From Pontiella sp. (GTDB taxonomy: Bacteria; Verrucomicrobiota; Kiritimatiellia; Kiritimatiellales; Pontiellaceae), in NCBI GenBank assembly GCA_029935255.1, contig JAOZKS010000015.1, forward strand, positions 1 through 18,167: 18,167 nucleotides of DNA, read 5' to 3'. The stretch's first letter is position 1; each line of letters opens with the position of its first letter. The notes beneath the pieces were generated by a model. The model searched no databases and had not been told where the DNA came from. It was given only the letters and a program-made list of their open reading frames with translations. The position numbers were made by a program, and so were the translations under genes. Shown here one piece after another: positions 6,753 through 13,720 of this stretch.

Positions 6753-9257
6753 ATGAAAAAGATCATATTAACTACAGCAATAACTCTACTTGCAGGACTG
6801 TCAACCTGGGTTCAGGCCACCGTTTTAGTCGGCGGCGCGACGCTGAATGGAGACTTCAATGCCGCCGCCGACGGGGATTTTAACACCACACCAGAATGGT
6901 ACAACTTGGCCGGTGCCCAGACGGTTACGGCCACCCGAGACAACCTGGCTTATGATGGAACTGTGAACGCGCTTATCACCTCTTCGACTAAAATATTCGG
7001 ACTGGATACCGGATATACGATTGCCGAAGGCGATGTTTTTGACATCAGCTATGTATGGCGGGATGCCTCGGGCTGGGATGACGCATCCGACCAGGTGCGT
7101 GTTTCCCTGTTTGTAACGGCTGATAACACGCTTACCGGCACGCGGGCGGATCTGGTTGTGGGTTTGTCGGCGACTTCCACGCAGAACAGCACCTACGAAG
7201 CGGTTGACCAGAACGGCATCTACACGGCTGGGGCGGGGGACGCGCACAAGACCCTGTTTGTCGCAATTGACTCGACCTGCGCTGCGTCGAAATATGCCCG
7301 CCTGGACAATTTCGAGTTGGCCCGTGGAGGCCCGGCGATCTACTACGTAGCTACTACGGGGAACAATTCAAATGATGGACTAAGTCCTGCCACAGCCTGG
7401 CGGGATATCGATGCGCTGGACGGAAAAACCTTCAATCCCGGCGATCAGATCCTCTTCAACCGCGGCGATACCTTTGGCGGTGCCACAACATTGCTGGGTA
7501 GCGGCGCCAGCAACAATGTGATTACCATCAGCTCCTATGGAACCGGTGCAAAACCGCTCCTGACCGGAGATGCGAACAACGCCGAAATCTTCCTCCTCCC
7601 CTCCGGCAACGAGTACATTGAATTCCGCGATCTTCAGTTGAGCAACTTCAACACCAGCAATGCGGCGATCGAAGAGCGGTACGGAATCAATATTCTTCCG
7701 CCTGCGGGCTCCGGGGAAATCAACCACCTCCATTTCCTGGATCTGGACTTTTTCGACATCCAGGGCTATGGCAAGGCGATCCATGAAGACGACCATCGTT
7801 CAACCGGCATCCTGGCACTTACCGTCGACAACGACGCCAATCCGACCCGCTTCAACGATTATTTGATCGAGGGGTGCACTTTCTCCGACATTGACGGGCT
7901 GGGCGCTCAACTTCGCGATTTTTCGCAGGACATCGCCGATTTCAAGATCGATGCGACCCCCTATTATCCAACGGTTGGATTTGTGTTTCAGAACAACTAT
8001 GGCACCAACATCTACCGCAACCTGTTGATGACGCGCGGAACGAAGGACGCTTTGGTGCAATACAACACCATGGACAACACCGTGGAGGGCAGTGCATTCT
8101 GGCCGTTCGCCTGCGACGGCACCGTGGTTCAGTTCAACCTTTTCATGAACCTGTCCGCACCTGATGCCGATGCCTATGTCTGCCACTTTGACTTCAATTG
8201 CATTAATTTGCTCATGCAGTACAACATTGGCTACAATGTGGAAGGCGGACTGATTGAGTATATCGTAAACTCCCAGTGGAATGGTTTCCAGGAGAACGGG
8301 ATTGCGCGCTACAATATCGGCATCGATGTGGGCTACCGCAACGCCACTAACAGCGCCGGTATTTTCCTGACGGGTCGTGTGACGGGAGGCCAGTTCTACA
8401 ACAACACCATCGTCCAGTTGAGCAAGCCCGTTTATAAGGCGATCTCGTTCAACGACTGGGGGGGTGAGTGGCCGACTAACAACGTTATTTACAACAACAT
8501 TTTTTATGCGGCGGATACCCCCTCCACCTATAACAGCCCTCTTCGCATGTTGGAGAAAAACAATGTGGTCAGCCACAATCTCTACTATGGAAGCATCGTA
8601 CCCCCCGAGGTGTGGGATGGAACACCGGTCGATCAGAACCCCTTCACCGGAAACCCGGCATTCGCCAATCCGACAGGGCTTACCGCCGAGGATTTCAAGG
8701 TAATGTTCGGCTCTGCCGCCATCTCCAACGGCTTGCTGATCGCCGGCAACGGGGGACTTGATTATTTTGGCTACGATGTTTCCGATACCCCCCTTCCAAC
8801 CCTTGGATTCCACGAATATGCATCCGACCCAATCATTGATTCCGACGGCGACGGCATGTTCGACCAATGGGAATCCGGCTACGGCCTCAACCCCGGCGAT
8901 CCCTCCGATGCCACCGAAGATCTTGATTTCGACTTGCTCAAGAACCTCTATGAATTCGGCATGGGCGGCGACCCGACCAACGGAAACGACATCGGCTATG
9001 TTCCAACCTTCGGAACCGTATCCAACCGCTTCGCCTATGTCTACCCGCGCCGCACCGACTCGCAGGAAATTGGTCTGGATTATGACCTGGGCGTGACCGA
9101 CGACCTCGTCGGAGGCGCATGGGTCGACTGGGCGCACTGGATCAGCGGCGTTGGCCCCGAAGCCTACGGTCCCGGATTCGATGCGGTCACCAATTACCTT
9201 TCGCTGGACCATGAATTTAAACAACGATTCATCCGTCTTGAGATCGATAAGCCCTGA
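6753..9257 (+). CDS. Secreted right-handed beta-helix protein, possible polysaccharide lyase or hydrolase
   Basis: The ATG at 6753 is preferred: it begins a clean signal peptide (MKKIILTTAITLLAGL to VQA) with AAGGTG four bases upstream. An upstream GTG at 6738 would add five residues. The protein has 834 residues. About 20-190 is a jelly-roll-like region. YYVATTGNNSNDGLSPATAW at 197-216 is the usual entry to the parallel beta-helix fold, which runs to about 680 with many Asn-rich turns (YNNIFYAA, YNTMDN). Residues about 705-735 are Asp-rich (DSDGDGMFDQWESGYGLNP), followed by NLYEFGMGGDPTNG and a tail shared with the protein at 3581. This fold is common in polysaccharide lyases and some hydrolases, but I cannot place catalytic residues or a family. 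The neighbouring sulfatases suggest a sulfated glycan. Confidence 0.78.
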   Translation: MKKIILTTAITLLAGLSTWVQATVLVGGATLNGDFNAAADGDFNTTPEWYNLAGAQTVTATRDNLAYDGTVNALITSSTKIFGLDTGYTIAEGDVFDISYVWRDASGWDDASDQVRVSLFVTADNTLTGTRADLVVGLSATSTQNSTYEAVDQNGIYTAGAGDAHKTLFVAIDSTCAASKYARLDNFELARGGPAIYYVATTGNNSNDGLSPATAWRDIDALDGKTFNPGDQILFNRGDTFGGATTLLGSGASNNVITISSYGTGAKPLLTGDANNAEIFLLPSGNEYIEFRDLQLSNFNTSNAAIEERYGINILPPAGSGEINHLHFLDLDFFDIQGYGKAIHEDDHRSTGILALTVDNDANPTRFNDYLIEGCTFSDIDGLGAQLRDFSQDIADFKIDATPYYPTVGFVFQNNYGTNIYRNLLMTRGTKDALVQYNTMDNTVEGSAFWPFACDGTVVQFNLFMNLSAPDADAYVCHFDFNCINLLMQYNIGYNVEGGLIEYIVNSQWNGFQENGIARYNIGIDVGYRNATNSAGIFLTGRVTGGQFYNNTIVQLSKPVYKAISFNDWGGEWPTNNVIYNNIFYAADTPSTYNSPLRMLEKNNVVSHNLYYGSIVPPEVWDGTPVDQNPFTGNPAFANPTGLTAEDFKVMFGSAAISNGLLIAGNGGLDYFGYDVSDTPLPTLGFHEYASDPIIDSDGDGMFDQWESGYGLNPGDPSDATEDLDFDLLKNLYEFGMGGDPTNGNDIGYVPTFGTVSNRFAYVYPRRTDSQEIGLDYDLGVTDDLVGGAWVDWAHWISGVGPEAYGPGFDAVTNYLSLDHEFKQRFIRLEIDKP

Positions 9258-9296
9258 GTTTATCCGGAGAATAAGGGCCGCCAAGGTGAACAACCG

Positions 9297-9414
9297 ACCG
9301 CCTTCCTCCAATTGGATGGAAGCGTGGAAAAAACGTTGTCCAACCGGATGGCCTTCCGCGCGTCGAATGTTGAAGAACGGCCGATTCCGGATGGATACAG
9401 ACTTCCAATAGTCA
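9297..9414 (+). repeat. Possible decayed intergenic repeat between the beta-helix and sulfatase genes
   Basis: The 187-base gap holds no convincing gene. A near-palindrome with CTTCC (9302-9306), TCCAATTGGA (9307-9316) and GGAAG (9318-9322) is interrupted by one base. CCGGATGG occurs at 9344-9351 and 9387-9394, and GGATGGA at 9314-9320 and 9389-9395. The pattern suggests a degenerate dispersed element of the TTCCAA/TTGGAA type. That link is from memory and untested. Confidence 0.35.
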
Positions 9415-9444
9415 AGAAGACCGAAAAGGGAAAAAGGAAAAACA

Positions 9445-10902
9445 ATGAATAGACGAGATTTTTTGACCACAGTCGCGGCGGTCTCCATGGCCGCCGGCAT
9501 GGCGGGGGCGCAAACCCCCGCGAAACGCCCCAATGTGGTTTGGATTATGTTGGAGGATTGGTGTCCCGACCTGTCGTGCTATGGCACCAAGGGGATTTTG
9601 ACCCCGGCCTGCGACCAGCTGGCCTCCGAGGGCATTCGCTATGAAAACGCATTTACCACCGCGCCCGTCTGCTCGGCCTCGCGCTCAGCCATGATGACCG
9701 GGTTCCATCAAAACTATATCGGAGCCAATCAGCACCGCACCAGAGATAAAAAACCCTTGCCACATGGAATCAAACCCCTGCCGCTGCTGCTCAAGGAGGC
9801 GGGCTATTTTACCTGCCGCATGAAGAGCGGGAAAACGGATTGCAACTTTGCGGGCGATCTCGGCTTTACAGGTAAGGATTGGAAGGAGCGTGCCCAAGGG
9901 CAGCCGTTCTTTGCGCAGATCACCCTGAGCGGAACCCATCGCTCGTGGAAACGCGATCCACAACGGCCGATCGACCCGGCGGATATCGAGCTGCCGCCAT
10001 ACTATGCCAACACGCCGCTCGCCCGCCGCGACTGGGCCAACGGCCTGGAGCAGATGCAGCTATGCGACCGTGAAATTTCCGAACTCATGAAGCGGCTTGA
10101 TGCTGAGGGGCTGGCGGACAACACGCTGGTCTTTGTGATTGGCGACCATGGCCGATGCCACATTCGCGGCAAGCAGTTCCTCTACGATGGCGGCTTGCGC
10201 ATTCCCATGCTGGTACGCTGGCCGGGCGTTATCGCCCCGGGGCAGGTGAAGGGGGAGCTGGTTCAAAGCATTGATATTACCGCCACGATTCTCAAGGCGG
10301 CGGGAGCCAAACCCACCCATGAGCCACACGGCAAGGATTTACTCGGGGCGGAGGTGCGGCAACGCAACTATGTGTTTGCGGCGCGCGACAAGATGGACAG
10401 CACCCACGATGCCATGCGCATGGTGCGCTCGAAGAACTATAAGCTGATTCATAACCTGATGCCGGAACGGGCGTGGCTCCAGCTTAACGAATATAAAGAA
10501 AGGCAATACCCCATGCTGGCCGAGATGAACGTCCTCCATATGCAGGGGAAACTAACCCCGGCCCAGGCGGCCTTTTTTGCGCCGAACAAACCGGAATTCG
10601 AGTTGTTCGACCTCCAGGCCGACCCGCACGAAATTAATAACCGCGCCGATGATCCCAAGTTTGGAAAAATCAAGGCCGAGCTGTTGGCTGCGTTAAACCA
10701 GTGGCGCGAGGCCATCGAGGATCAAGGGGTGAGCGCTGAATTTCGCAAGGGGGGCTGGCCCGCAACCTATCCCACCCAGTCGCTCGAAGTCTGGCAGGAA
10801 AGGGTCGAAAAATGGAAGCCGTGGGTTTTCCGCGCGCCCGATTCAAACAGGTCCCATCCGAATTCAAAGAAGAAGAAAACAAAGAAAAACAAGGGGAAAT
10901 AA
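9445..10902 (+). CDS. Exported family S1 sulfatase, heparan N-sulfatase-like
   Basis: This 485-residue protein has a Tat leader (NRRDFLTTVAAVSMAAG) and a sulfatase fold. Residues 30-38 (NVVWIMLED) start the metal site. The catalytic motif is CSASR, with Cys76 as the formylglycine precursor and Arg80. Ala replaces the usual Pro, which the C-x-A/P-x-R rule allows. IGDHG gives metal ligands Asp234 and His235. The GKWHLG segment found in the next gene is replaced here by SGKTDCNF, as I recall for heparan-N-sulfatase-like S1 members. The substrate is probably a sulfated polysaccharide ester or sulfamide. The C-terminus is a Lys-rich tail (SKKKKTKKNKGK). AAGGAA lies five bases before ATG. It overlaps the next sulfatase gene by one base. 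Maturation needs an anaerobic radical SAM or oxygen-dependent enzyme encoded elsewhere. Confidence 0.88.
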   Translation: MNRRDFLTTVAAVSMAAGMAGAQTPAKRPNVVWIMLEDWCPDLSCYGTKGILTPACDQLASEGIRYENAFTTAPVCSASRSAMMTGFHQNYIGANQHRTRDKKPLPHGIKPLPLLLKEAGYFTCRMKSGKTDCNFAGDLGFTGKDWKERAQGQPFFAQITLSGTHRSWKRDPQRPIDPADIELPPYYANTPLARRDWANGLEQMQLCDREISELMKRLDAEGLADNTLVFVIGDHGRCHIRGKQFLYDGGLRIPMLVRWPGVIAPGQVKGELVQSIDITATILKAAGAKPTHEPHGKDLLGAEVRQRNYVFAARDKMDSTHDAMRMVRSKNYKLIHNLMPERAWLQLNEYKERQYPMLAEMNVLHMQGKLTPAQAAFFAPNKPEFELFDLQADPHEINNRADDPKFGKIKAELLAALNQWREAIEDQGVSAEFRKGGWPATYPTQSLEVWQERVEKWKPWVFRAPDSNRSHPNSKKKKTKKNKGK

Positions 10903-12446
10903 TGACGAGACGTATTGTTATGATGTTGTGCGGGGTGGCGATGGTTGCTTCGGCGGGAACGGGCTTTGCTGCAACGGAAAGCCAACCGAACGTAGTGATT
11001 ATCTATGGCGACGACGTTGGCTTTGGCGATGTGGGGGCCTACGGATCCAAGTTGATTCCAACCCCGAATATTGACCGGCTGGCCTCCGAAGGGTTGCGTT
11101 TTACCGACGGCCATTGCTCGGCCGCCACCTGTTCGCCTTCGCGGTTCTCGATGTTGACCGGTGTGCATGGTTTTCGGCATGGAGTTCGGGTGTTGCCACC
11201 CAATGCGCCGCTAAGTATTCCGACGGACATTCTGACGTTGCCCAAGCTTTTCCAGCAGGCGGGTTATGCGACCGGCGTGGTGGGAAAGTGGCACTTGGGA
11301 ATTGGTGCGCGGGGGGTCATGACCGATTGGAACGGGGCGGTGAAGCCGGGGCCGCTGGAGATTGGATTCGACGCATCCTTCCTGCTGCCTTCCACCAACG
11401 ACCGTGTTCCCTGTGTCTATCTCCGGGGGCATCGCGTGGTGAATCTCGATCCCCATGACCCGCTATTTGTTGGAAGCAAGAAAGAGGTGGGGAGCAAGAA
11501 GGGGAGCACGCAGTATCCCGATGGCAGGACCAACCGCGAGGCGATGACCTATTACCAAAGTACGCACGGCCACAACAATAGCGTGATCAACGGAATTGGC
11601 CGCATTGGCTACATGGCTGGCGGAAAGGCCGCGCTCTGGGACGATGAAACCATGGCCGACGTATTTGTGAAGGAGGCGAAGGCTTATATCGCGGCGAACA
11701 AGAACAAGCCGTTTTTTCTCTATTTTGCCTCGCAGGATATTCACGTGCCGCGCGCGCCGCATCCGCGTTTCCAGGGCAGGACCGAGCTGGGCTATCGCGG
11801 CGATGCCATGGTGCAGTTTGACTGGGCCACCGGCGAAATCCTCAAAGCACTTGAAGAAAACGGCCTGACCGAAAACACCATGGTCATCTTTTCCTCCGAC
11901 AACGGCCCCGTCTATGACGATGGCTACGACGACGGAACCACCGTACGGACATCGACCCAAGAGGAGGATCGCGGGCACGACGGCTCCGGCATCTGGCGCG
12001 GTGGGAAATACCAGATCTATGAAGGCGGCACCCGCGTGCCCTTCATCATTCGCTGGCCCGCAAAAATCAAGCCCGGTGTGTCCGATGCCATGGTCAACCA
12101 GATCGACTTTGTTGCTTCTTTCGCGGAGCTGCTCGAGATCGACCTGCCCGATAACGAGGCGCGTGACAGCCGCAGCACGCTCGCCGCCTTTTTAGGCAAC
12201 GATTCGGTGGGGCAGGAATATATGATCGAGGAGGCCAGAGGATTGGCGCTTCGGCAGGGCGACTGGAAATATATTCCGGCTCCCCGGCCAACCAAGAAGA
12301 AGAAAAAGACCAATCCCGCCGAATTGTACAACCTTGCGGACGATCCCGGCGAGCAGAAGAATGTGGCTTCAAAGCATCCGGAAAAGGCGGAGTCGATGAA
12401 TGAGTTGCTGGAGAAGCTGCGTAAGGCGGATGGGGTCAGGAAATAA
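10902..12446 (+). CDS. Exported family S1 sulfatase, arylsulfatase A-like
   Basis: The start at 10902 overlaps the previous stop (TAATG), with AAGGGGA just upstream. A longer frame opening at 10812 lies inside the previous gene and lacks an N-terminal signal, so it is rejected. The 514-residue protein has a signal peptide (MTRRIVMMLCGVAMVASAG to FAA). The metal site begins PNVVIIYGDD (Asp37, Asp38). The canonical motif CSPSR gives Cys77 as the formylglycine precursor and Arg81. GKWHLG carries the usual Lys and His, FSSDNG gives Asp333 and Asn334, and GGKYQIYEGGTRVPFIIRWP is the typical late motif. ELYNLADDPGEQKNVA closes the fold. A Lys cluster (PTKKKKKTNP) precedes it. It is co-transcribed with the first sulfatase. 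Their different active-site motifs suggest they remove different sulfate groups from one glycan. Confidence 0.92.
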   Translation: MTRRIVMMLCGVAMVASAGTGFAATESQPNVVIIYGDDVGFGDVGAYGSKLIPTPNIDRLASEGLRFTDGHCSAATCSPSRFSMLTGVHGFRHGVRVLPPNAPLSIPTDILTLPKLFQQAGYATGVVGKWHLGIGARGVMTDWNGAVKPGPLEIGFDASFLLPSTNDRVPCVYLRGHRVVNLDPHDPLFVGSKKEVGSKKGSTQYPDGRTNREAMTYYQSTHGHNNSVINGIGRIGYMAGGKAALWDDETMADVFVKEAKAYIAANKNKPFFLYFASQDIHVPRAPHPRFQGRTELGYRGDAMVQFDWATGEILKALEENGLTENTMVIFSSDNGPVYDDGYDDGTTVRTSTQEEDRGHDGSGIWRGGKYQIYEGGTRVPFIIRWPAKIKPGVSDAMVNQIDFVASFAELLEIDLPDNEARDSRSTLAAFLGNDSVGQEYMIEEARGLALRQGDWKYIPAPRPTKKKKKTNPAELYNLADDPGEQKNVASKHPEKAESMNELLEKLRKADGVRK

Positions 12447-12480
12447 TACGGATTAAGTTGATTTCATATCAAACAGGCAT

Positions 12481-12510
12481 GAAAAAAGCGGCCAATCGGC
12501 CGCTTTTTTC
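12481..12510. terminator. Strong bidirectional intrinsic terminator
   Basis: A perfect 13-base inverted repeat (GAAAAAAGCGGCC and its complement) surrounds an AATC loop. The A6 and T6 arms provide a T-run on both strands. It lies between the convergent sulfatase and ferredoxin genes and should end both transcripts. It marks the right-hand edge of the degradation block. Confidence 0.9.
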
Positions 12511-12529
12511 GTCGGTTGCTTTCCTGAAT

Positions 12530-12700
12530 CTAGCTCGCGGAAATGGCATCCACAGGGCAGGAATCGACGCATGCACCGCAGTCGGTGCAGGTGTTTGCAT
12601 TAATCACAAACAGGTCGTCGCCTTGGCTGATGGCCTCCACCGGACAGGTGGATTCGCATGCGCCGCAGGAAATACATTCGCTTGAAATAACATGTGCCAT
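12530..12700 (-). CDS. Small 2[4Fe-4S] ferredoxin
   Basis: This 56-residue cytoplasmic protein has two complete clusters: Cys9, 12, 15 and 19 (CISCGACESTCP) and Cys38, 41, 44 and 48 (CTDCGACVDSCP). This is the clostridial-type bacterial ferredoxin, a low-potential electron carrier of anaerobic metabolism. The start at 12700 is fixed by an excellent ribosome binding site, AAGGAG (12708-12713), seven bases upstream. A longer frame to 12850 has no such site and adds non-ferredoxin residues. It is divergent from the Fur-family gene. Iron-dependent control by that neighbour is plausible but not shown. It could supply electrons to radical SAM sulfatase maturation, among other partners. Confidence 0.95.
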   Translation of the reverse strand: MAHVISSECISCGACESTCPVEAISQGDDLFVINANTCTDCGACVDSCPVDAISAS

Positions 12701-12842
12701 GATCGTTCTCCTTGGTTTATCGCTGTACTTATTTGCACAAAACGCAGGAATATAACAGCAAAAATCTTGATTGCAGGCACAAATATACGGCATATAGTTG
12801 TTTATATATAGATTCAATTTAAACAAAGGATGCGGCACAGCA
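12701..12842. promoter_or_regulatory. Divergent control region of the ferredoxin and Fur-family genes
   Basis: This 142-base AT-rich gap must carry both promoters. On the plus strand TATAGT (12793-12798) is a fair -10, with TTGCAG (12771-12776) as a weak -35 at 16-base spacing. A clear minus-strand promoter was not found. CATATAG and the TATATATAG run at 12803-12811 could be regulator sites, but no good Fur box is visible. Confidence 0.35.
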
Positions 12843-13325
12843 ATGAGCAAAGTACAGGAAGGGCAGGATTTGGAGGAGGAGGTTCGGCAGTCGGTGGATG
12901 AAGCCTGGCCGCTTTTTGTGGATTTCCTGAAGAAACGGCAGGCAAGGGTAACCCAGGCTCGTAAGATTGTGCTGACACAGGTGTTTTCCCGTCACGACCA
13001 CTTTTGTGCAGACGACCTCGCGGCCGAACTTTCGAGCGGGCCCAATCATGTAAGCCGCGGCACGGTTTATCGCACGTTGGCCCTAATGGAAGAGGCGGGG
13101 TTTGTGCGCGTTATCCGCGACACCGATGTGCACGCGCACTACGAACACACCTTCAATCATCCAAACCATGAACACATGATCTGCGATGCCTGTGGAGAGT
13201 TTATCGAATTCACGGACGATGGCATCATGGAGCACATTGCCGATGCCTGCAAAAGGCTCAAGTTTGAGGAGCGCACGCACCGGATCGTGGTTTTCGGAAC
13301 CTGCGAAAAGTGCCGTAGAAAATAA
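12843..13325 (+). CDS. Fur-family metal-dependent transcriptional repressor
   Basis: This is a 160-residue protein. An acidic N-terminal extension (about 1-33) precedes the winged helix: RVTQARKIVLTQVF at 35-48 and the recognition helix SRGTVYRTLALMEEAGFV at 71-88. The dimer and metal domain has HAHYEHTFNHPNHEHMIC with several His and Glu candidate ligands. Two structural zinc CxxC pairs are present: Cys114/117 (CDAC) and Cys154/157 (CEKC). GEFIEF is typical of Fur. Iron or peroxide sensing (Fur versus PerR) cannot be told from sequence alone. ATG 12843 gives the expected length. AAAGGA lies 12 bases upstream, a long spacing, and a frame extended to 12798 adds 15 unlikely residues. It is divergent from the ferredoxin gene. 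Confidence 0.9.
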   Translation: MSKVQEGQDLEEEVRQSVDEAWPLFVDFLKKRQARVTQARKIVLTQVFSRHDHFCADDLAAELSSGPNHVSRGTVYRTLALMEEAGFVRVIRDTDVHAHYEHTFNHPNHEHMICDACGEFIEFTDDGIMEHIADACKRLKFEERTHRIVVFGTCEKCRRK

Positions 13326-13349
13326 ACGCGGATGAATTGGGGAGAGACC

Positions 13350-13583
13350 TTAGCCCGCGCTTGCCAGAGCTTCTTTTTGCAGTTTTTTCGCGGCAATCTC
13401 GGCCTTGAGCTCGCGTAGGTCGCATGAGGGGCAGGTGACTTTTACGCCTTTATAGACCACGCAGTCATGATTCCCGGAGCAGCCCGGCTGTTGTTTTCTA
13501 AGCGCATTGATCAGTCCAAGTATACCGATTGGAATTCCAACTAGAATCAATGCCGCCACGAATAATGTGAAAAAAGCCATCAT
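13350..13583 (-). CDS. Small Cys-rich single-span membrane protein, unknown function
   Basis: This 77-residue protein has one transmembrane helix (about residues 4-27, FFTLFVAALILVGIPIGILG) followed by Cys35, Cys41, Cys51 and Cys54 (the last pair as TCPSC) and a charged helical tail (LRELKAEIAAKKLQKEALAS). Four Cys just after a membrane span suggest metal or Fe-S binding. The layout recalls NqrM, a maturation factor of the Na+-translocating NADH:quinone reductase, but the Cys spacing is not clearly the same. An in-frame TAA just upstream leaves ATG 13583 or 13580 as the start, with only a weak AGG. It is convergent with the Fur-family gene at a 24-base gap and divergent from the TPR gene. Confidence 0.7.
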   Translation of the reverse strand: MMAFFTLFVAALILVGIPIGILGLINALRKQQPGCSGNHDCVVYKGVKVTCPSCDLRELKAEIAAKKLQKEALASAG

Positions 13584-13626
13584 ATTTTACCTGTTTGGAT
13601 TTAGCCCCTCCTTGCCGGAGCAACAC

Positions 13627-13655
13627 TTGACACTTAACCTCCCGCGAATAATACT
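13627..13655 (+). promoter_or_regulatory. Sigma-70-type promoter for the TPR gene
   Basis: A perfect TTGACA (13627-13632) is followed, after 17 bases, by AATACT (13650-13655), four of six matches to TATAAT. It would start transcription near 13662, about 60 bases before the start codon. It is the best housekeeping-type promoter in the window. Confidence 0.5.
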
Positions 13656-13720
13656 GCAACCTTTTGTTCATGGAATGATCTTCCGGCTGATTGGCTGGCG
13701 AATCCGATGCATCTAAACTT

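Noticed and set aside
7800..9533. A 577-codon open frame on the minus strand opposite the beta-helix gene
   Set aside because: The plus strand has a signal peptide, beta-helix and Asp-rich repeats. The minus frame has no recognisable domain and is a codon-bias mirror of the real gene.
10812..10901. A 30-residue N-terminal extension of the second sulfatase
   Set aside because: It lies wholly inside the first sulfatase gene, is Lys/Glu-rich, and would bury the signal peptide. ATG 10902 has a good ribosome binding site.
12433..12442. Another GGTCAGG near the end of the second sulfatase
   Set aside because: It is within coding sequence and without the other blocks; a chance match.
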